Source: Verrucomicrobiota bacterium
GTDB taxonomy: Bacteria; Verrucomicrobiota; Verrucomicrobiia; Limisphaerales; J093
Length of the DNA: 64,000 nucleotides
Assembly: GCA_029556615.1 (NCBI GenBank)
Contig: JAKQDD010000211.1
Location: 64,001-128,000 of the forward strand
Direction: 5' to 3'
Below, piece after piece: positions 19,316 through 29,000 of the stretch (positions are counted from its first letter, which is position 1; each line of letters begins with the position of its first letter). A program made the position numbers and the translations under genes. Below the pieces are notes generated by a model. That model saw only the letters and a program-made list of their open reading frames with translations, searched no databases and was not told where the DNA came from.

Positions 19316-20377
19316 CTACGTGTCGTCTCGTTGCCCGTAGCGCGGGTGCCGGAGGGAGTCTGGAACCCACAAGGAGGTGCGCACCGCGGGGCCAAGCTGA
19401 TCCCGTGTCATCGGGTTTTGCAGGTCAGGCCCCTGGAAGTCCTGGTGGCCTGCGACGGCCGCCGCACGGGCCTGCATCATGTCCTGGTGCCACGCCTCGA
19501 CCCGCGCCATCTCACGCTGCTTGAACTCACGGATGATGCGGTCGTGGTCGTCCTCCTCCCCCTTGACCCAGCGGCGGTAGTCGTCATCGAGCTCATCGAC
19601 GGACTTGAGGCGAAAGGCGTACTGCCCCCCCAGGTTCTGGTCCATCGCCTTGACGTACTCCTCCAGCGGGAGGACTCCAGCTCGGTACCAGTAGTACCGA
19701 TGAAGAGCGTCCTGGCGTCGACGCTCCTCGTTCTTCTCAGAGCGCTCGTCGCTCTCGTTGATCCGCTTGATCCCCTTGGGAGACGTGGCCGAGGTGATGA
19801 GCTTGTAACCCCGCCAGTGGCGCGCGTAGTCCTCCCGGATGTCCTCGACCTCATTGAAGGCGGTCCACCAGTTCTGTACCGGGTTTCCCGCAGCGGATTG
19901 CGATCCGGGCACCCCACCCACCTCCCAGGGGCGTGCCCCGTAGGTACGCCAGAGGTCCCGCGAGTTGACCTCGTACACGTACACGTAGGCCGCGTGTCGG
20001 GCCTGGTCCTGCCTCCCCACCAGGTTGTGGAGGAAGACGTCGAACAAGGACGAGATGACCCCGTCAGGGCAAGCGGCCAACACGTCCGACGCAACCTCGT
20101 CATCCCCGTCGCGCAGCAGGTGCCCATCTACCATCCACAGCGCGGTCGCCAGCGTCCAGCGCCACCCCTCTACGTCCCCGTGCGTCACCGGACGCGGAAC
20201 CCTCGCGTTGAGCACGACCGCGTCCCCCGCACCGAGAGTACGCAGCGTGAGGTGCGTCCCCCCTACCCGCACCCGACAGGTGATGAAGCCCGGCGAGATG
20301 AGCTGCTCGACATCCCTGTAGAGCAAGCTGCGCTGCTCGTAGGTGGTCGATCGAACCACCACGGGCTCGGCCGTCAC
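19316..20377 (-). CDS. Possible second tail assembly protein
   Basis: This 353-residue protein starts at a GTG six bases after GGAGG, overlapping the end region of the preceding gene. It is mixed alpha/beta with a strongly charged helical segment at about 200-300 and many Trp and Arg residues. It sits directly before the tape measure gene, where tail assembly chaperones are usually found. No sequence motif confirms this, and no slippery frameshift site links it to the upstream gene; the two are separate genes four bases apart. Confidence 0.45.
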   Translation of the reverse strand: MTAEPVVVRSTTYEQRSLLYRDVEQLISPGFITCRVRVGGTHLTLRTLGAGDAVVLNARVPRPVTHGDVEGWRWTLATALWMVDGHLLRDGDDEVASDVLAACPDGVISSLFDVFLHNLVGRQDQARHAAYVYVYEVNSRDLWRTYGARPWEVGGVPGSQSAAGNPVQNWWTAFNEVEDIREDYARHWRGYKLITSATSPKGIKRINESDERSEKNEERRRQDALHRYYWYRAGVLPLEEYVKAMDQNLGGQYAFRLKSVDELDDDYRRWVKGEEDDHDRIIREFKQREMARVEAWHQDMMQARAAAVAGHQDFQGPDLQNPMTRDQLGPAVRTSLWVPDSLRHPRYGQRDDT

Positions 20378-20380
20378 GAA

Positions 20381-21538
20381 CTACCTCCCGCGGAACCGCG
20401 GGTTTATCGCCCCGTCTCCTGGCCTCTGGTTGACAGGCAGGTTCGGAGGCAACCGGAACTCCCCAGGAGTTGAGGGACCTCCCCCTCGTGGGGCCTCCGG
20501 CTTGGACCGCGGAGGTACAATGGTGGGTCCGGGGATCGCAACCCCACGCAGGGCCGCCAACCCATCCTCCCCCTCGATGGACCCAGCCCCCCTCTCAATG
20601 GGGGTCCTTGGCCCCCGTCGCATGCGCATCGCGACTTGCTGACGCTCTGCTTCCTCGATCGCGGAGGTAGTGTCGTCGCCAAGGAACGACCCTCCCGCCA
20701 GGGGCATGGGAGGGGCGTCCAGGTACGACCTGGACCCCTGACCAGGAGGCGGCGCACTCAGAGACTCGCGCGGAATCCGCTCTCGGAACTCTCGGAACTC
20801 AGTGGACGGATTGGACGGATTGGACAGATTGGACGGAGCGGGCGCTCGCTCCGGGGCTCCCCCGAACACTGCGGGGTCCACAGGAGCCTGCTCAGGGGCC
20901 TCAGGGGCCACAGGAACCTGCTCAGGGGCCTCCGAAGCGGAAGGCCCTGCCTTCTCGATGTCGGATAGCTCCTGAGCTTCTGTCACGCGCTCCTGTAGCA
21001 GACGCTGCTGCTCGGCCTGCCCACGCTTCGCGCGCTCCAGCAACTTCTCCAGCCTGGAGATCTCCAGGCTCATATCGACGGGCTCGTATTGAACTTGGAG
21101 GGCCCCGACGATCTCCTCACGGAGTGCCTTGAGCCCATAGGCCGTGTAGATCTCCTCGGTAACGGGGCGGTCCCAGTCGGCGATCTCCTCGCGAAGAAAG
21201 TCGCGCAGCTCGACCTTTACCGAGTCGTCGTCGGCCGTGACTACGAGGTCCCGCATCCCGTCGATCGATACCACCGCGCGAGCGATCGTCTCGACCTTCA
21301 TGTGGTACTGGAGCTCCGCGGAGAACCGACGATACGTCTTGTCCGCAGCCTCTTCGGCCTCCTCGGTGGTGTCGTCGACCGCCATCTTGCCGTAGTCGAT
21401 GACCATCTGCTGGATGGCCTGCGCGTCCTCGTTGGACAGGACGCGCATCTCCAGCTTGACCCCGCACGCATCCACGACAAACGGTTTGCTGCTGCTCCGC
21501 AAGGGCGCTAGGCGCGCCCTGAGATCCTTGCGCTTCAT
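20381..21538 (-). CDS. Possible tail assembly chaperone
   Basis: This 385-residue protein has a compact N-terminal region (about 1-150) of alternating helices and strands and a coiled-coil segment near 150-190 (EISRLEKLLERAKRG). Its C-terminal half is low-complexity and Pro/Ala/Ser-rich, with repeated APEQ units. The N-terminal region plus its place between tube and tape measure genes suits a tail assembly chaperone. Two sets of short tandem repeats in the DNA code for the disordered half. Confidence 0.5.
   Translation of the reverse strand: MKRKDLRARLAPLRSSSKPFVVDACGVKLEMRVLSNEDAQAIQQMVIDYGKMAVDDTTEEAEEAADKTYRRFSAELQYHMKVETIARAVVSIDGMRDLVVTADDDSVKVELRDFLREEIADWDRPVTEEIYTAYGLKALREEIVGALQVQYEPVDMSLEISRLEKLLERAKRGQAEQQRLLQERVTEAQELSDIEKAGPSASEAPEQVPVAPEAPEQAPVDPAVFGGAPERAPAPSNLSNPSNPSTEFREFRERIPRESLSAPPPGQGSRSYLDAPPMPLAGGSFLGDDTTSAIEEAERQQVAMRMRRGPRTPIERGAGSIEGEDGLAALRGVAIPGPTIVPPRSKPEAPRGGGPSTPGEFRLPPNLPVNQRPGDGAINPRFRGR
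20785..20932. repeat. Tandem short repeats in chaperone-like gene
   Basis: Nine-base repeats (TCGGAACTC and GGATTGGAC families) at about 20781-20846 are followed by a roughly 30-base duplicated unit at about 20879-20932. They encode the low-complexity SNPSN and APEQ stretches. This is a likely slippage-prone, fast-evolving region. Confidence 0.6.
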
Positions 21539-21574
21539 GATGGTATGGGCCTCTATTCAAGTAGTCGCTCCACG

Positions 21575-22402
21575 CTACCCAGCGAACGGGTTGCGCGTCC
21601 CGCCCCCGCCGATCTGCGTCCCAGCCCGCGCGGCGCGGAAGCCGCCCTCAGCGTAGCGCAGCGACCCGAGCTGGCCGATGGTGGGATCGTTGCCCGTGGC
21701 CAGGAACTCGCCGTAGCTCGACGCGAAGTCGTGGACGTCGGTGCACTGAGCATCCCCCGTCTCCATGATGGCCGCCGCGTCCTTGCTGTAGGCTCGGTTC
21801 CACGACGACCAGTAACACGCCTCGTAGATCGTCACGAGCGCTGAGTGACCACGCAGCGCGCCCGGGCGTCCCGCGAGGTCCGGCGTAACTTCTGGAAACT
21901 GGATGGCCCGCACGCCACCGTCGAACGACCCGGCCGTACCGCCCGATCCTCCGCGATACCCGATGTTTGCACCCCCGATGTCCGCGTCGACGAGCGTGGA
22001 GAACACCATCTGCTCCTCGATGTCAAACGGCCACCGGTGGTGACGGATCGACCGGACTGGACCATCCACGCCGGCCGCGTAACCGGTCGCCTGCCAGATG
22101 TTGCACAAGTAGAGCAGGGCGCGCTCTACGCTGATCCCCATCGGCTCGGTCACGCCCGGCACGATCTCCGCGATCCGGTCTCCAAACCCGACCCCGCGAA
22201 CAGGCTCTAGGTTCTTGCTCTCCTGGAGGGAGAAGTTCCCAATAACCCCCATCTGGGACAGGGCTGCCTGCTCGTTGTACAAGGGTGCGAGGATACGAAC
22301 CTTCTGAGACACCGCGGTCCGCGTGTTGGGAGAGGTACCGAAGTCGTAGATGTAGGACGTTCCCTGAACGCCGTTCTGCGAGTTCCTGTCCTGATTAGGC
22401 AT
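21575..22402 (-). CDS. Probable tail tube protein
   Basis: From the ATG at 22402, preceded by AGGAGC, this protein has 275 residues. It is beta-rich and begins MPNQDRNSQNGVQGTSYIYD. It includes conserved-looking segments such as ERALLYLCNIWQATGY and HHRWPFDIEEQMVF. Its position next to the sheath gene and before the chaperone and tape measure genes is that of the tube subunit. Family assignment rests on context and size. Confidence 0.6.
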   Translation of the reverse strand: MPNQDRNSQNGVQGTSYIYDFGTSPNTRTAVSQKVRILAPLYNEQAALSQMGVIGNFSLQESKNLEPVRGVGFGDRIAEIVPGVTEPMGISVERALLYLCNIWQATGYAAGVDGPVRSIRHHRWPFDIEEQMVFSTLVDADIGGANIGYRGGSGGTAGSFDGGVRAIQFPEVTPDLAGRPGALRGHSALVTIYEACYWSSWNRAYSKDAAAIMETGDAQCTDVHDFASSYGEFLATGNDPTIGQLGSLRYAEGGFRAARAGTQIGGGGTRNPFAG

Positions 22403-22472
22403 TAGCGCACAGCTCCTCTCCCCTGTCGGGAACATATGCCATCTAAGCGAACCAACCTGGATGAAGCGGGAT

Positions 22473-22528
22473 CATCGACCCTGGACGACCGTTAAACGAT
22501 CAGGGTCGATGAAGTGACGACCCTGATC
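22473..22528. promoter_or_regulatory. Mutually exclusive hairpins in divergent region
   Basis: CATCGACCCTG (22473-22483) is complementary to CAGGGTCGATG (22501-22511). The overlapping stretch 22498-22508 is also perfectly complementary to 22518-22528. The middle strand can pair left or right but not both, as in attenuators. As DNA it is two CGACCCTG sites around an inverted copy, so it may instead be an operator cluster for the genes starting at 22402 and 22558. Confidence 0.45.
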
Positions 22529-22557
22529 AAGACACCTCGAACGGGGTAAGCATCGCC

Positions 22558-23193
22558 ATGAAGATGAGCTTGATCCACACGAACGCGCTGCTGGTGGCCA
22601 CAACGGACCTCGACAACGCCAGGCGCAGAGCAAATGGGGCCCTCACGCAGGTGGCCCTCCTGCATGAGGACGCCAAGAACCCCCAGGACCTTCAGGCACG
22701 GACCGCGGCCCTCACCGCAGACCTCCGGTCGATCCTCGCGAGGATCGCTTCAGCAGAGTCGCGCGTGCGCATCTGCCTCCACGAGGCCGACACCCCAGCC
22801 GCGGAGCCCGCTCAGACGACCCCCCCGGTTGAGCCGGCCCGCCCAGAGGTAGCGCCTTCACAGGCACCCGTCCAAGTCGTACAAAGTCCCCCTCCAGGGG
22901 GACCTCCTGAGGCTCCTTTGTACGAGGACTTCGAGGGTGTCCGCATTCGCGTCGGCGTGACCAAGCCCCGCGCCGGCTACATCCACTGGCGGTCCCGTCG
23001 CCACGTGATCGCGGACGCGCTAGACATCGGCATCCCCGCTGAGGTCGTCCACCACGCCAACCTCATGACCGAGAACCTCAAGCCAACCGCCCTCGGCTGG
23101 AAACACACCGAGAAGCTCATTGCCCAGGTGCGGGAGGCTGAGAGCAAGAAGGTCGCTCCGGACAAGCTGTGGCAGAAGTGGCTCACCAAATGA
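22558..23193 (+). CDS. Unknown protein with coiled coil and Pro-rich linker
   Basis: This 211-residue protein has an N-terminal helical, probably coiled-coil part (about 10-80), a Pro/Ala linker at about 85-122, and a compact basic C-terminal domain (about 125-211). The last part includes RVGVTKPRAGYIHWRSRRH, suggestive of nucleic acid or partner binding. No family is recognised. It is one of the few plus-strand genes and overlaps the next gene by ATGA. A hairpin cluster lies just upstream. Confidence 0.6.
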   Translation: MKMSLIHTNALLVATTDLDNARRRANGALTQVALLHEDAKNPQDLQARTAALTADLRSILARIASAESRVRICLHEADTPAAEPAQTTPPVEPARPEVAPSQAPVQVVQSPPPGGPPEAPLYEDFEGVRIRVGVTKPRAGYIHWRSRRHVIADALDIGIPAEVVHHANLMTENLKPTALGWKHTEKLIAQVREAESKKVAPDKLWQKWLTK

Positions 23194-23369
23194 GCGCGCC
23201 CGCCTCCTCGACGTTAGACAAGAAGTCGACTGACAGCCAGAAACCGGTGGATCTTTCCCCTGAGGCGGAGCGCGCCCGAGGCCGCCACCCCGACTACGAG
23301 AGGCTCTCACCACGCGAGCAGTGGGAGGAGGACAAGCGCCTCGGGATACTCGACTGGGACGGAAGCTAG
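23190..23369 (+). CDS. Small conserved-looking acidic protein
   Basis: This 59-residue protein starts at an ATG overlapping the upstream stop (ATGA). It is disordered at the N-terminus and ends with the compact segment SPREQWEEDKRLGILDWDG, which looks like a conserved short motif. A longer frame begins at 23169, but the overlapping start fits coupled translation. Its stop shares CTAG with the convergent sheath gene. Function unknown. Confidence 0.6.
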   Translation: MSAPASSTLDKKSTDSQKPVDLSPEAERARGRHPDYERLSPREQWEEDKRLGILDWDGS

Positions 23370-26300
23370 TCGAGGTTGGTCGTCAGGGTGTACTTGAGGT
23401 CGATGTACAAGAGGGGCAGGACGGGAGCGTACTTGGCCGCCACCGCGAGGGACACCGCGTCACCGCCAGCGAGCGCCTTGACGTCGCGGTAGTCGCGGAT
23501 GATCTGCGACTTCTTCTTGAACTTCAGGTAGTTGGAGAGTCGCCCCTCCACCTGTCCCGCAACACCGGGCAGGTACTTGATCCCGATGAACGGGTCGAGC
23601 AGCGCCCGCGACTCCTGCTGCACCTCGTCGGCGATGAGCCGAACCGTCGGTTCTTGGGTGAGGACGTTCGACGTGTTGGTGGTCAGCCCGTGCCGAACCT
23701 TGAGCGTTCCTGGAATGGGAGTGATGACCGTCACGCCGGCCGCCGCGACCTCGTTGGCCTGCGGCTCCGACAGCCTGCGCCCCATACCGGCGAACCCCGC
23801 GATGCGACGCCCCGTCCAGGGCGTCGCGACGTCCTGACGAGGAGACGTAACGATTCCGGACAGCGCCGCTGCGAGCAACGTACCGTCAACGAAGTACCTC
23901 TTGGTGACCCCGTTCTGGTCCGCACGGTTGATGAACGCCACGTCGGGATACACGACGCGCGCCCGGTCGTCGAATAGCCCCCCCGCGACGTTCTTGACCG
24001 TCGCGATGTCAGACCCCGCCGACAGCCCGAAGATGCTCGTCCGCTCCTGCTTGATGCGGAAGGCCGACATCTTGGCGTTCGAGCTCGTCTGTACCTGCAT
24101 GAGCTCCGGCGAGTCGCCGCGGAGCAGCATGATCATGTCGACCGACACCTCCCCGACGGGAGACTCCAGGTCCTCGGTCGCGCGAACATACTCGGCGAGA
24201 GACCCCTTGGTGAACCCTCCCTCACGCGGGACCTGACGGATCGCGACGACGGCCGCGCCGTTGAGGAACGCCAGGAACGCGGCGAGCGAGACCGGGTTAT
24301 CGGGGATAGACGGTCCGTAGGCTGCCTCCACGGCGTCCTGACGCGTGAACAGGCCAGGGGCGAAGCTCGGCTTGAGGTACTGGTACGTCGCGTAGTAGAG
24401 CGCCCCCACAGCGGGTTCCAGCCCACGACGGTCGAGCGTGCGCAGCACCGCCTCGTCGGCCTCCTTGACCCTCAGGGTGTCGGAGACCTTGAGCTCTAGG
24501 CCCGGGATGACGCGCCGCACCCGGTTGGCCTCAGCGGTGATGACCCGCGTGGACCGGATGTTGAAGCTCGCACCACCCCCTGAGGGATAGCTCTGCCACG
24601 GACCGTCTGGGTTCTCCGACCACCCGCGGGGGAGGAGCGTGAAGGTAAGGCCCGTCACGCGGTCGCGGTACGTCTGGCCCACCAGGCCGTCCTGCCCGAC
24701 CCCTGCGTTGAGGACCGAGTCGTTAGCCGATCCAGACCCGTTCGGGTTGTCGGAGGTGACGTAGAACCCGTCGACCCTCGGCTCCCCGATGTCCCCCTGG
24801 CCGTCCGTCGATCCGATGCCGGTCCCGTAGGCGAGCCAGCTGCGGGACACGCGCCCCGCGATGACCGAGTCGCGAACCGCGACCTGCGAGGAAGTCCCGT
24901 AACCCGCCGAGGAGAGCGGGATCGCCGAGAGGTGCAGGAACTCCGACCCCGCCTCGTCGTGCTCCACGGAGGCGACCGCGACGTTGCCGAACGTGCCGAC
25001 CGCACCAGCGGCGTCGAACCGGAGCAGGTAGGTCGTCGCGGACGTCGCGCGGTAGGCGTTGAGCCCTGACACGAGACGTCGTACCGACACGAGCGTACGC
25101 TCGGCCACCTGCCCAGGAGAGAGCCCGATCGTCGGGGCCGCCGTGCTGTCCCCAACCGAGATGATCGATCGCTCGTCCGAGCGGATGCTCGTCACCCGGA
25201 TCCCGGATCCCTCACGGCGTACCGTGCCCGAGGAGAGGATGGTTCCCGCGCCGCCAAACGGTGTGCCCTGAACGGCAGCCATTGCGGCCACCACCTGCGC
25301 GAAGAGGCTGTTCGGGTTCGCTGCGGGCCCCACCGGAGTAGGCGTCCCGCCCGAACTGGAGGCGAACCGCACCACCACCGACTGCCCATCCACGGTGAAG
25401 CGCAGCTCGTTGTTGGCTGCGCGCTGACCCGTACCATCGTAGAACACGACGAGGGGCTCTCCCGTGGTGCCGTCCTGCCCGACCCCAAAGTTCGCCCGCA
25501 TGAGGATCGAGGCGGGACGAACCAGCGCGTGCGGCCCGCCTTCCCCGAAGTCGCCCACCAGCATTCCCACTCGAACGGCCGCTGAGCCCGTGAGCACCCG
25601 TAGGGTCGAGCGCTGCGCCTGACCCGTGGGGTCCACCGACCCCGACCGACCCGGGAACAAGCGTCCCCGGATGACGAGTCGGTCCGCAGTCCGCGAGCCG
25701 TCCGACCGCGCTACTCCGAACGCATGTGCGACGGGAGCGTCAACGAGGACCGCCTGACCTCCACCAAACCCGGAGCCGGTGTCGAAACCCGCCAGGACGG
25801 AGAAGTCCGCCGCCGGTCCCTTGGGGGCCGCGACGAACGAGAGGGCTCCCGCAGAGTCGAGCGCGGCAGACCGCAGGCCCACCACGAGGCGGCCATCCCC
25901 GTCCGCACGGAAGCTGACCCGCAGGCCCGCGAACTTCGTGGCGATCGCTGCGATCGCCGCGTTGAGCCCAATCTCCAGCGTCGAGGCCAGGTCGCCCGGC
26001 GTGGGGTAGGTGCCCGCCGGGATGTCGAGCGTGACGACGCCGGTAGCTCCCGTAACGCTTCCCACGTAGGCCATCGCGACCTGCGAGAACTGCCCAGGAG
26101 AGATGGTTAGGGACGCGTCAAAGATCGTCTCGCCTCGCATCTCCGGGATCGCGCTCGGGTCGCGCAGCCGGATCGGGTCACCCTTGACGAGGGCCCCGCC
26201 GGCCCAGGGGGCGCTGACCGTGATGGTGCGCGTCGCAGGGTCATAGGATGCGACCTTGCGCGTCTGACCCGGCGTCGCCGCCGCAGCCGTGTCTCCGACC

Positions 26301-28663
26301 ACGACCTCCCAGCCCTTGAACCGGTCGGTCATGTCGCCGCTGGTCAGCAGCGGAACAACGACGGTGTTCCCGCTGCCTCCGTCAGCCTGACCCTGCCAAC
26401 CGCACACGGCGAGGTTGATGGCGTCGCGAACGAGACCCACCGTCGCCCCCTGGCGTGCAGGCACCACCGCGGTGACCTGCACACCCTCCATCTCAAGGAC
26501 GAGCTCCTCGGGGCGATCGATCGTGTAGGACTGACCGACGACCGACCCCTTGCCGCCCGTGTAGTTGACCACGTCCCCCACGAGCGTGGGAGGGAAGCCC
26601 GCGGTGAAGCCCGCAAGGTTGGCGGGGTCCGAAAGGTCGATGCCCGCCAGGCCCGTCATGAGGTCTGCGTTGTTCACGCGGATGCGCGCCCGGTCCGAGT
26701 AGCTGCGGACGAGCGCGTAGGGACCGGAGCCTGACACCGCGTAGCGTGCCGAGGTGGGCTGCTCCGTTGCCATGTGGACCGTAATGGTCTCCTCGACGGG
26801 ACCCTTGAAGAGGGGATCGGATACACCCTCCAAACGCGCGTCGGAGGACAGGTCGGAACCGCCCGGCCACTCGAGCGACACGTCGAAGATCGCCGGCCCC
26901 TTGGACCCAGGGTCGTAGATCGCGCAGAAGAGCGACCGGTCGCCCACGTCGAGGACTCGATAGGTCCCGAACGTCGAGGCCCCTGCACGCTCGCACCGCA
27001 GGCGGTACACCGCGTCAGAGAGCGCGTTGTAGTAGGCGGTCGCGTAGACCTTGGCCCCCACGGGGACCGGAGACCCCAGGGTGAACATCGCCCCGTTGGC
27101 CTGCACGACGCGCTGACGTCCGCGCAGCAGCGCGTCCTGCGGGTCGTAGCCCCAGTAGGCCCAGATGAGGTCCGGTCGGTCTGATGGAGTCCCCGTGCGG
27201 GTGTTGGCCGTCAGGTTGAAGAGCGACTGACCAAGCGGCGTGTCGCGCCCGTTGCCGAGCGTAGGCAGGCGGGGGTGGATGAACGACGTAGTGCTCTGCA
27301 CCACCTGCCCCCCCACGCTCTGCACGACCGGCTTGCAGGGAGCCAGGAAGTCCCGGTCGTCCAGCATGAAGGCGTCCACCTGGTCCGGACCGAACGCCAC
27401 ATACCCTGCTTCCGGGAGCTTCGCCGGCCGCACCGACCATGAGGCCCCCCACAGGATTCGGTCGGAGTCGAGCACGTAGTCCGCGCCGTCGGTGTAGGCG
27501 GATCGCCCTGGAGTGTCCCCCACCCGAACGATCCGCGTGACCCCCCGATGACCGAGGTAGTCGTAGGTGTCCTGCCAGGTGTTCGACCAGTAGGTGATGA
27601 CCACCTTGGCCCCCGCGCGCGGCGCGATCGACAGGGTCACCTGTCGAGACCGCCCATCGACCGACTCGGCAGGAATCGTTTCTCCGTCGACACGAACGAC
27701 CACCTTGGTGGGGTCGGTCGTCGTAACACCACCGTTGCTGCCATCGACGATCGGCCCCTCGTTGGTCACGAAGGTACGCCGGCGCCGGTACAGCTGCCCC
27801 GGCTCAAGCCCAAGGAGGCTGCACGCCGACCCCCCCGTCACCTCAAGCTCGTGGTCTGCGGTGAGGGACAGCGTGGACAAGCCCAGGTTGTTGAGGAGGG
27901 TACCTGCGCGCAGCGACTGAGCGCGCGCCGCCGAGATGGAGTTGGCCGCCTGCCGCATGGTGTAGCGGCCGGGCGGGATGCGAATGTCCACCGCTGCACG
28001 GTCGACGTTGAGCAACAGGCGGTTGTTGCCAGGCACCACGACCTGACCACTTGGACCGACCTGCTCGTCCATGAACTGGAGCGTCTCGCCCTGGTTGTTG
28101 TCCGCGTCCGTGTCCGCGATCCCGCGAAGCCCGTAGATGACCGCCGCCTCGGGGGTCACCTGGAACGACAGGTCGTCCGTGAACTGCGTGTCGGTGCGCT
28201 TGAAGTAGTAGGTGCAGGCCACCGTGGAGGTGGGGTCAGGGGCCACCACCAGCTCGATGATCCCCTGCACACCGTCGACAGACTGCACAACCGCAGGCCG
28301 ACCATCGACGAACACCTGAACGTCTGACTGCGACGTAGTAGGGCGTCCGATACCCGCTCCGTCGACGATCGGGTAGTGGTGGACGCGGAACTTGGTGATG
28401 ACCCCGTCGAAGTCCGTGAGGGAGATGATGCCGCCGCTCATCACCTTGCGGACCGCGCGGCCTCGCTCGTCCTCGAGCACGACGTTCTGGTCCGCCACGG
28501 AAGAGGAGCCGCGAACGATCTCCAGGTCGGTCTGCGTCAGCAGCTCCGTGCCCTCACCGATGAACGCGGGGATCCGCACCGACTCCGGAAACCCCTCGTC
28601 GGGGATCTCGATATCGGTCGTGACGTATACGCCAGGCGGGCGGTAAGTATTAACAATGGCCAC
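23366..28663 (-). CDS. Very large tail sheath protein
   Basis: The start is a GTG at 28663, six bases after AGGAGG, giving 1765 residues that begin with the sheath-like NTYRPPGVYVTTDIEIPDEG. The C-terminal about 450 residues look like a sheath core, with ALYYATYQYLKP and a final domain ending VLPLLYIDLKYTLTTNL that would join neighbouring subunits. Typical sheath proteins have 400-700 residues, so about 1000 residues are inserted, mostly beta-rich with phrases such as DGRPAVVQSVDGVQGIIEL. The insertions probably decorate the tail surface. The gene lies upstream of the tube gene. It forms the contractile tail, so the phage is a myovirus type. Confidence 0.85.
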   Translation of the reverse strand: MAIVNTYRPPGVYVTTDIEIPDEGFPESVRIPAFIGEGTELLTQTDLEIVRGSSSVADQNVVLEDERGRAVRKVMSGGIISLTDFDGVITKFRVHHYPIVDGAGIGRPTTSQSDVQVFVDGRPAVVQSVDGVQGIIELVVAPDPTSTVACTYYFKRTDTQFTDDLSFQVTPEAAVIYGLRGIADTDADNNQGETLQFMDEQVGPSGQVVVPGNNRLLLNVDRAAVDIRIPPGRYTMRQAANSISAARAQSLRAGTLLNNLGLSTLSLTADHELEVTGGSACSLLGLEPGQLYRRRRTFVTNEGPIVDGSNGGVTTTDPTKVVVRVDGETIPAESVDGRSRQVTLSIAPRAGAKVVITYWSNTWQDTYDYLGHRGVTRIVRVGDTPGRSAYTDGADYVLDSDRILWGASWSVRPAKLPEAGYVAFGPDQVDAFMLDDRDFLAPCKPVVQSVGGQVVQSTTSFIHPRLPTLGNGRDTPLGQSLFNLTANTRTGTPSDRPDLIWAYWGYDPQDALLRGRQRVVQANGAMFTLGSPVPVGAKVYATAYYNALSDAVYRLRCERAGASTFGTYRVLDVGDRSLFCAIYDPGSKGPAIFDVSLEWPGGSDLSSDARLEGVSDPLFKGPVEETITVHMATEQPTSARYAVSGSGPYALVRSYSDRARIRVNNADLMTGLAGIDLSDPANLAGFTAGFPPTLVGDVVNYTGGKGSVVGQSYTIDRPEELVLEMEGVQVTAVVPARQGATVGLVRDAINLAVCGWQGQADGGSGNTVVVPLLTSGDMTDRFKGWEVVVGDTAAAATPGQTRKVASYDPATRTITVSAPWAGGALVKGDPIRLRDPSAIPEMRGETIFDASLTISPGQFSQVAMAYVGSVTGATGVVTLDIPAGTYPTPGDLASTLEIGLNAAIAAIATKFAGLRVSFRADGDGRLVVGLRSAALDSAGALSFVAAPKGPAADFSVLAGFDTGSGFGGGQAVLVDAPVAHAFGVARSDGSRTADRLVIRGRLFPGRSGSVDPTGQAQRSTLRVLTGSAAVRVGMLVGDFGEGGPHALVRPASILMRANFGVGQDGTTGEPLVVFYDGTGQRAANNELRFTVDGQSVVVRFASSSGGTPTPVGPAANPNSLFAQVVAAMAAVQGTPFGGAGTILSSGTVRREGSGIRVTSIRSDERSIISVGDSTAAPTIGLSPGQVAERTLVSVRRLVSGLNAYRATSATTYLLRFDAAGAVGTFGNVAVASVEHDEAGSEFLHLSAIPLSSAGYGTSSQVAVRDSVIAGRVSRSWLAYGTGIGSTDGQGDIGEPRVDGFYVTSDNPNGSGSANDSVLNAGVGQDGLVGQTYRDRVTGLTFTLLPRGWSENPDGPWQSYPSGGGASFNIRSTRVITAEANRVRRVIPGLELKVSDTLRVKEADEAVLRTLDRRGLEPAVGALYYATYQYLKPSFAPGLFTRQDAVEAAYGPSIPDNPVSLAAFLAFLNGAAVVAIRQVPREGGFTKGSLAEYVRATEDLESPVGEVSVDMIMLLRGDSPELMQVQTSSNAKMSAFRIKQERTSIFGLSAGSDIATVKNVAGGLFDDRARVVYPDVAFINRADQNGVTKRYFVDGTLLAAALSGIVTSPRQDVATPWTGRRIAGFAGMGRRLSEPQANEVAAAGVTVITPIPGTLKVRHGLTTNTSNVLTQEPTVRLIADEVQQESRALLDPFIGIKYLPGVAGQVEGRLSNYLKFKKKSQIIRDYRDVKALAGGDAVSLAVAAKYAPVLPLLYIDLKYTLTTNLD

Positions 28664-28716
28664 AGCAGACCTCCTGCCAGGCGGGCGATATAGCGGGATT
28701 AAGTGGCCGGAGAGGT

Positions 28717-28977
28717 CTAGCCGCGGGACGAATCCCGCGAACGAACCTTCTCGCGAAGGTCGCGCGCGACCAAGGGAAGGTGAGGCTCGATGTGGTTCGC
28801 GTACGTGAGGACCGCTGCCCGGCACGCGAGGGCGTGCGGGTCCTGTCCGTCCAGGCGCAGCACGAAGTAGTCGGCGGACGGGTCTACGGGAGACCCGTCC
28901 GCCTTACAGATCTGGTACTTGGGGTACAGACCTCGAGCTTGGTCCTGCGGGGAGGGGTCCGTTGTGGGAGGAGTCAT
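28717..28977 (-). CDS. Small conserved-type protein, unknown function
   Basis: This 86-residue protein has the pattern YPKYQICKADGSPVDPSADY followed by FVLRLDGQDPHALACRAAVL. I associate this arrangement with short conserved hypothetical proteins of phages and bacteria. It is soluble, with no Cys pairs or membrane segment. It lies between a tiny zinc-finger-like gene and the sheath gene on the same strand. Confidence 0.65.
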   Translation of the reverse strand: MTPPTTDPSPQDQARGLYPKYQICKADGSPVDPSADYFVLRLDGQDPHALACRAAVLTYANHIEPHLPLVARDLREKVRSRDSSRG

Positions 28978-29000
28978 GGTACGACTCTACCCTCATCAGA

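Noticed and set aside
20378-20383. Programmed frameshift between the two chaperone-like genes, as in many tail assembly chaperones
   Set aside because: No slippery heptamer was seen near the end of the first gene, and the second has its own GGAGG and GTG start.
28664-28825. N-terminal extension of the sheath gene to 28825
   Set aside because: It overlaps the 86-residue gene and lacks a ribosome site, while GTG 28663 has AGGAGG at six bases and the sheath-like opening.
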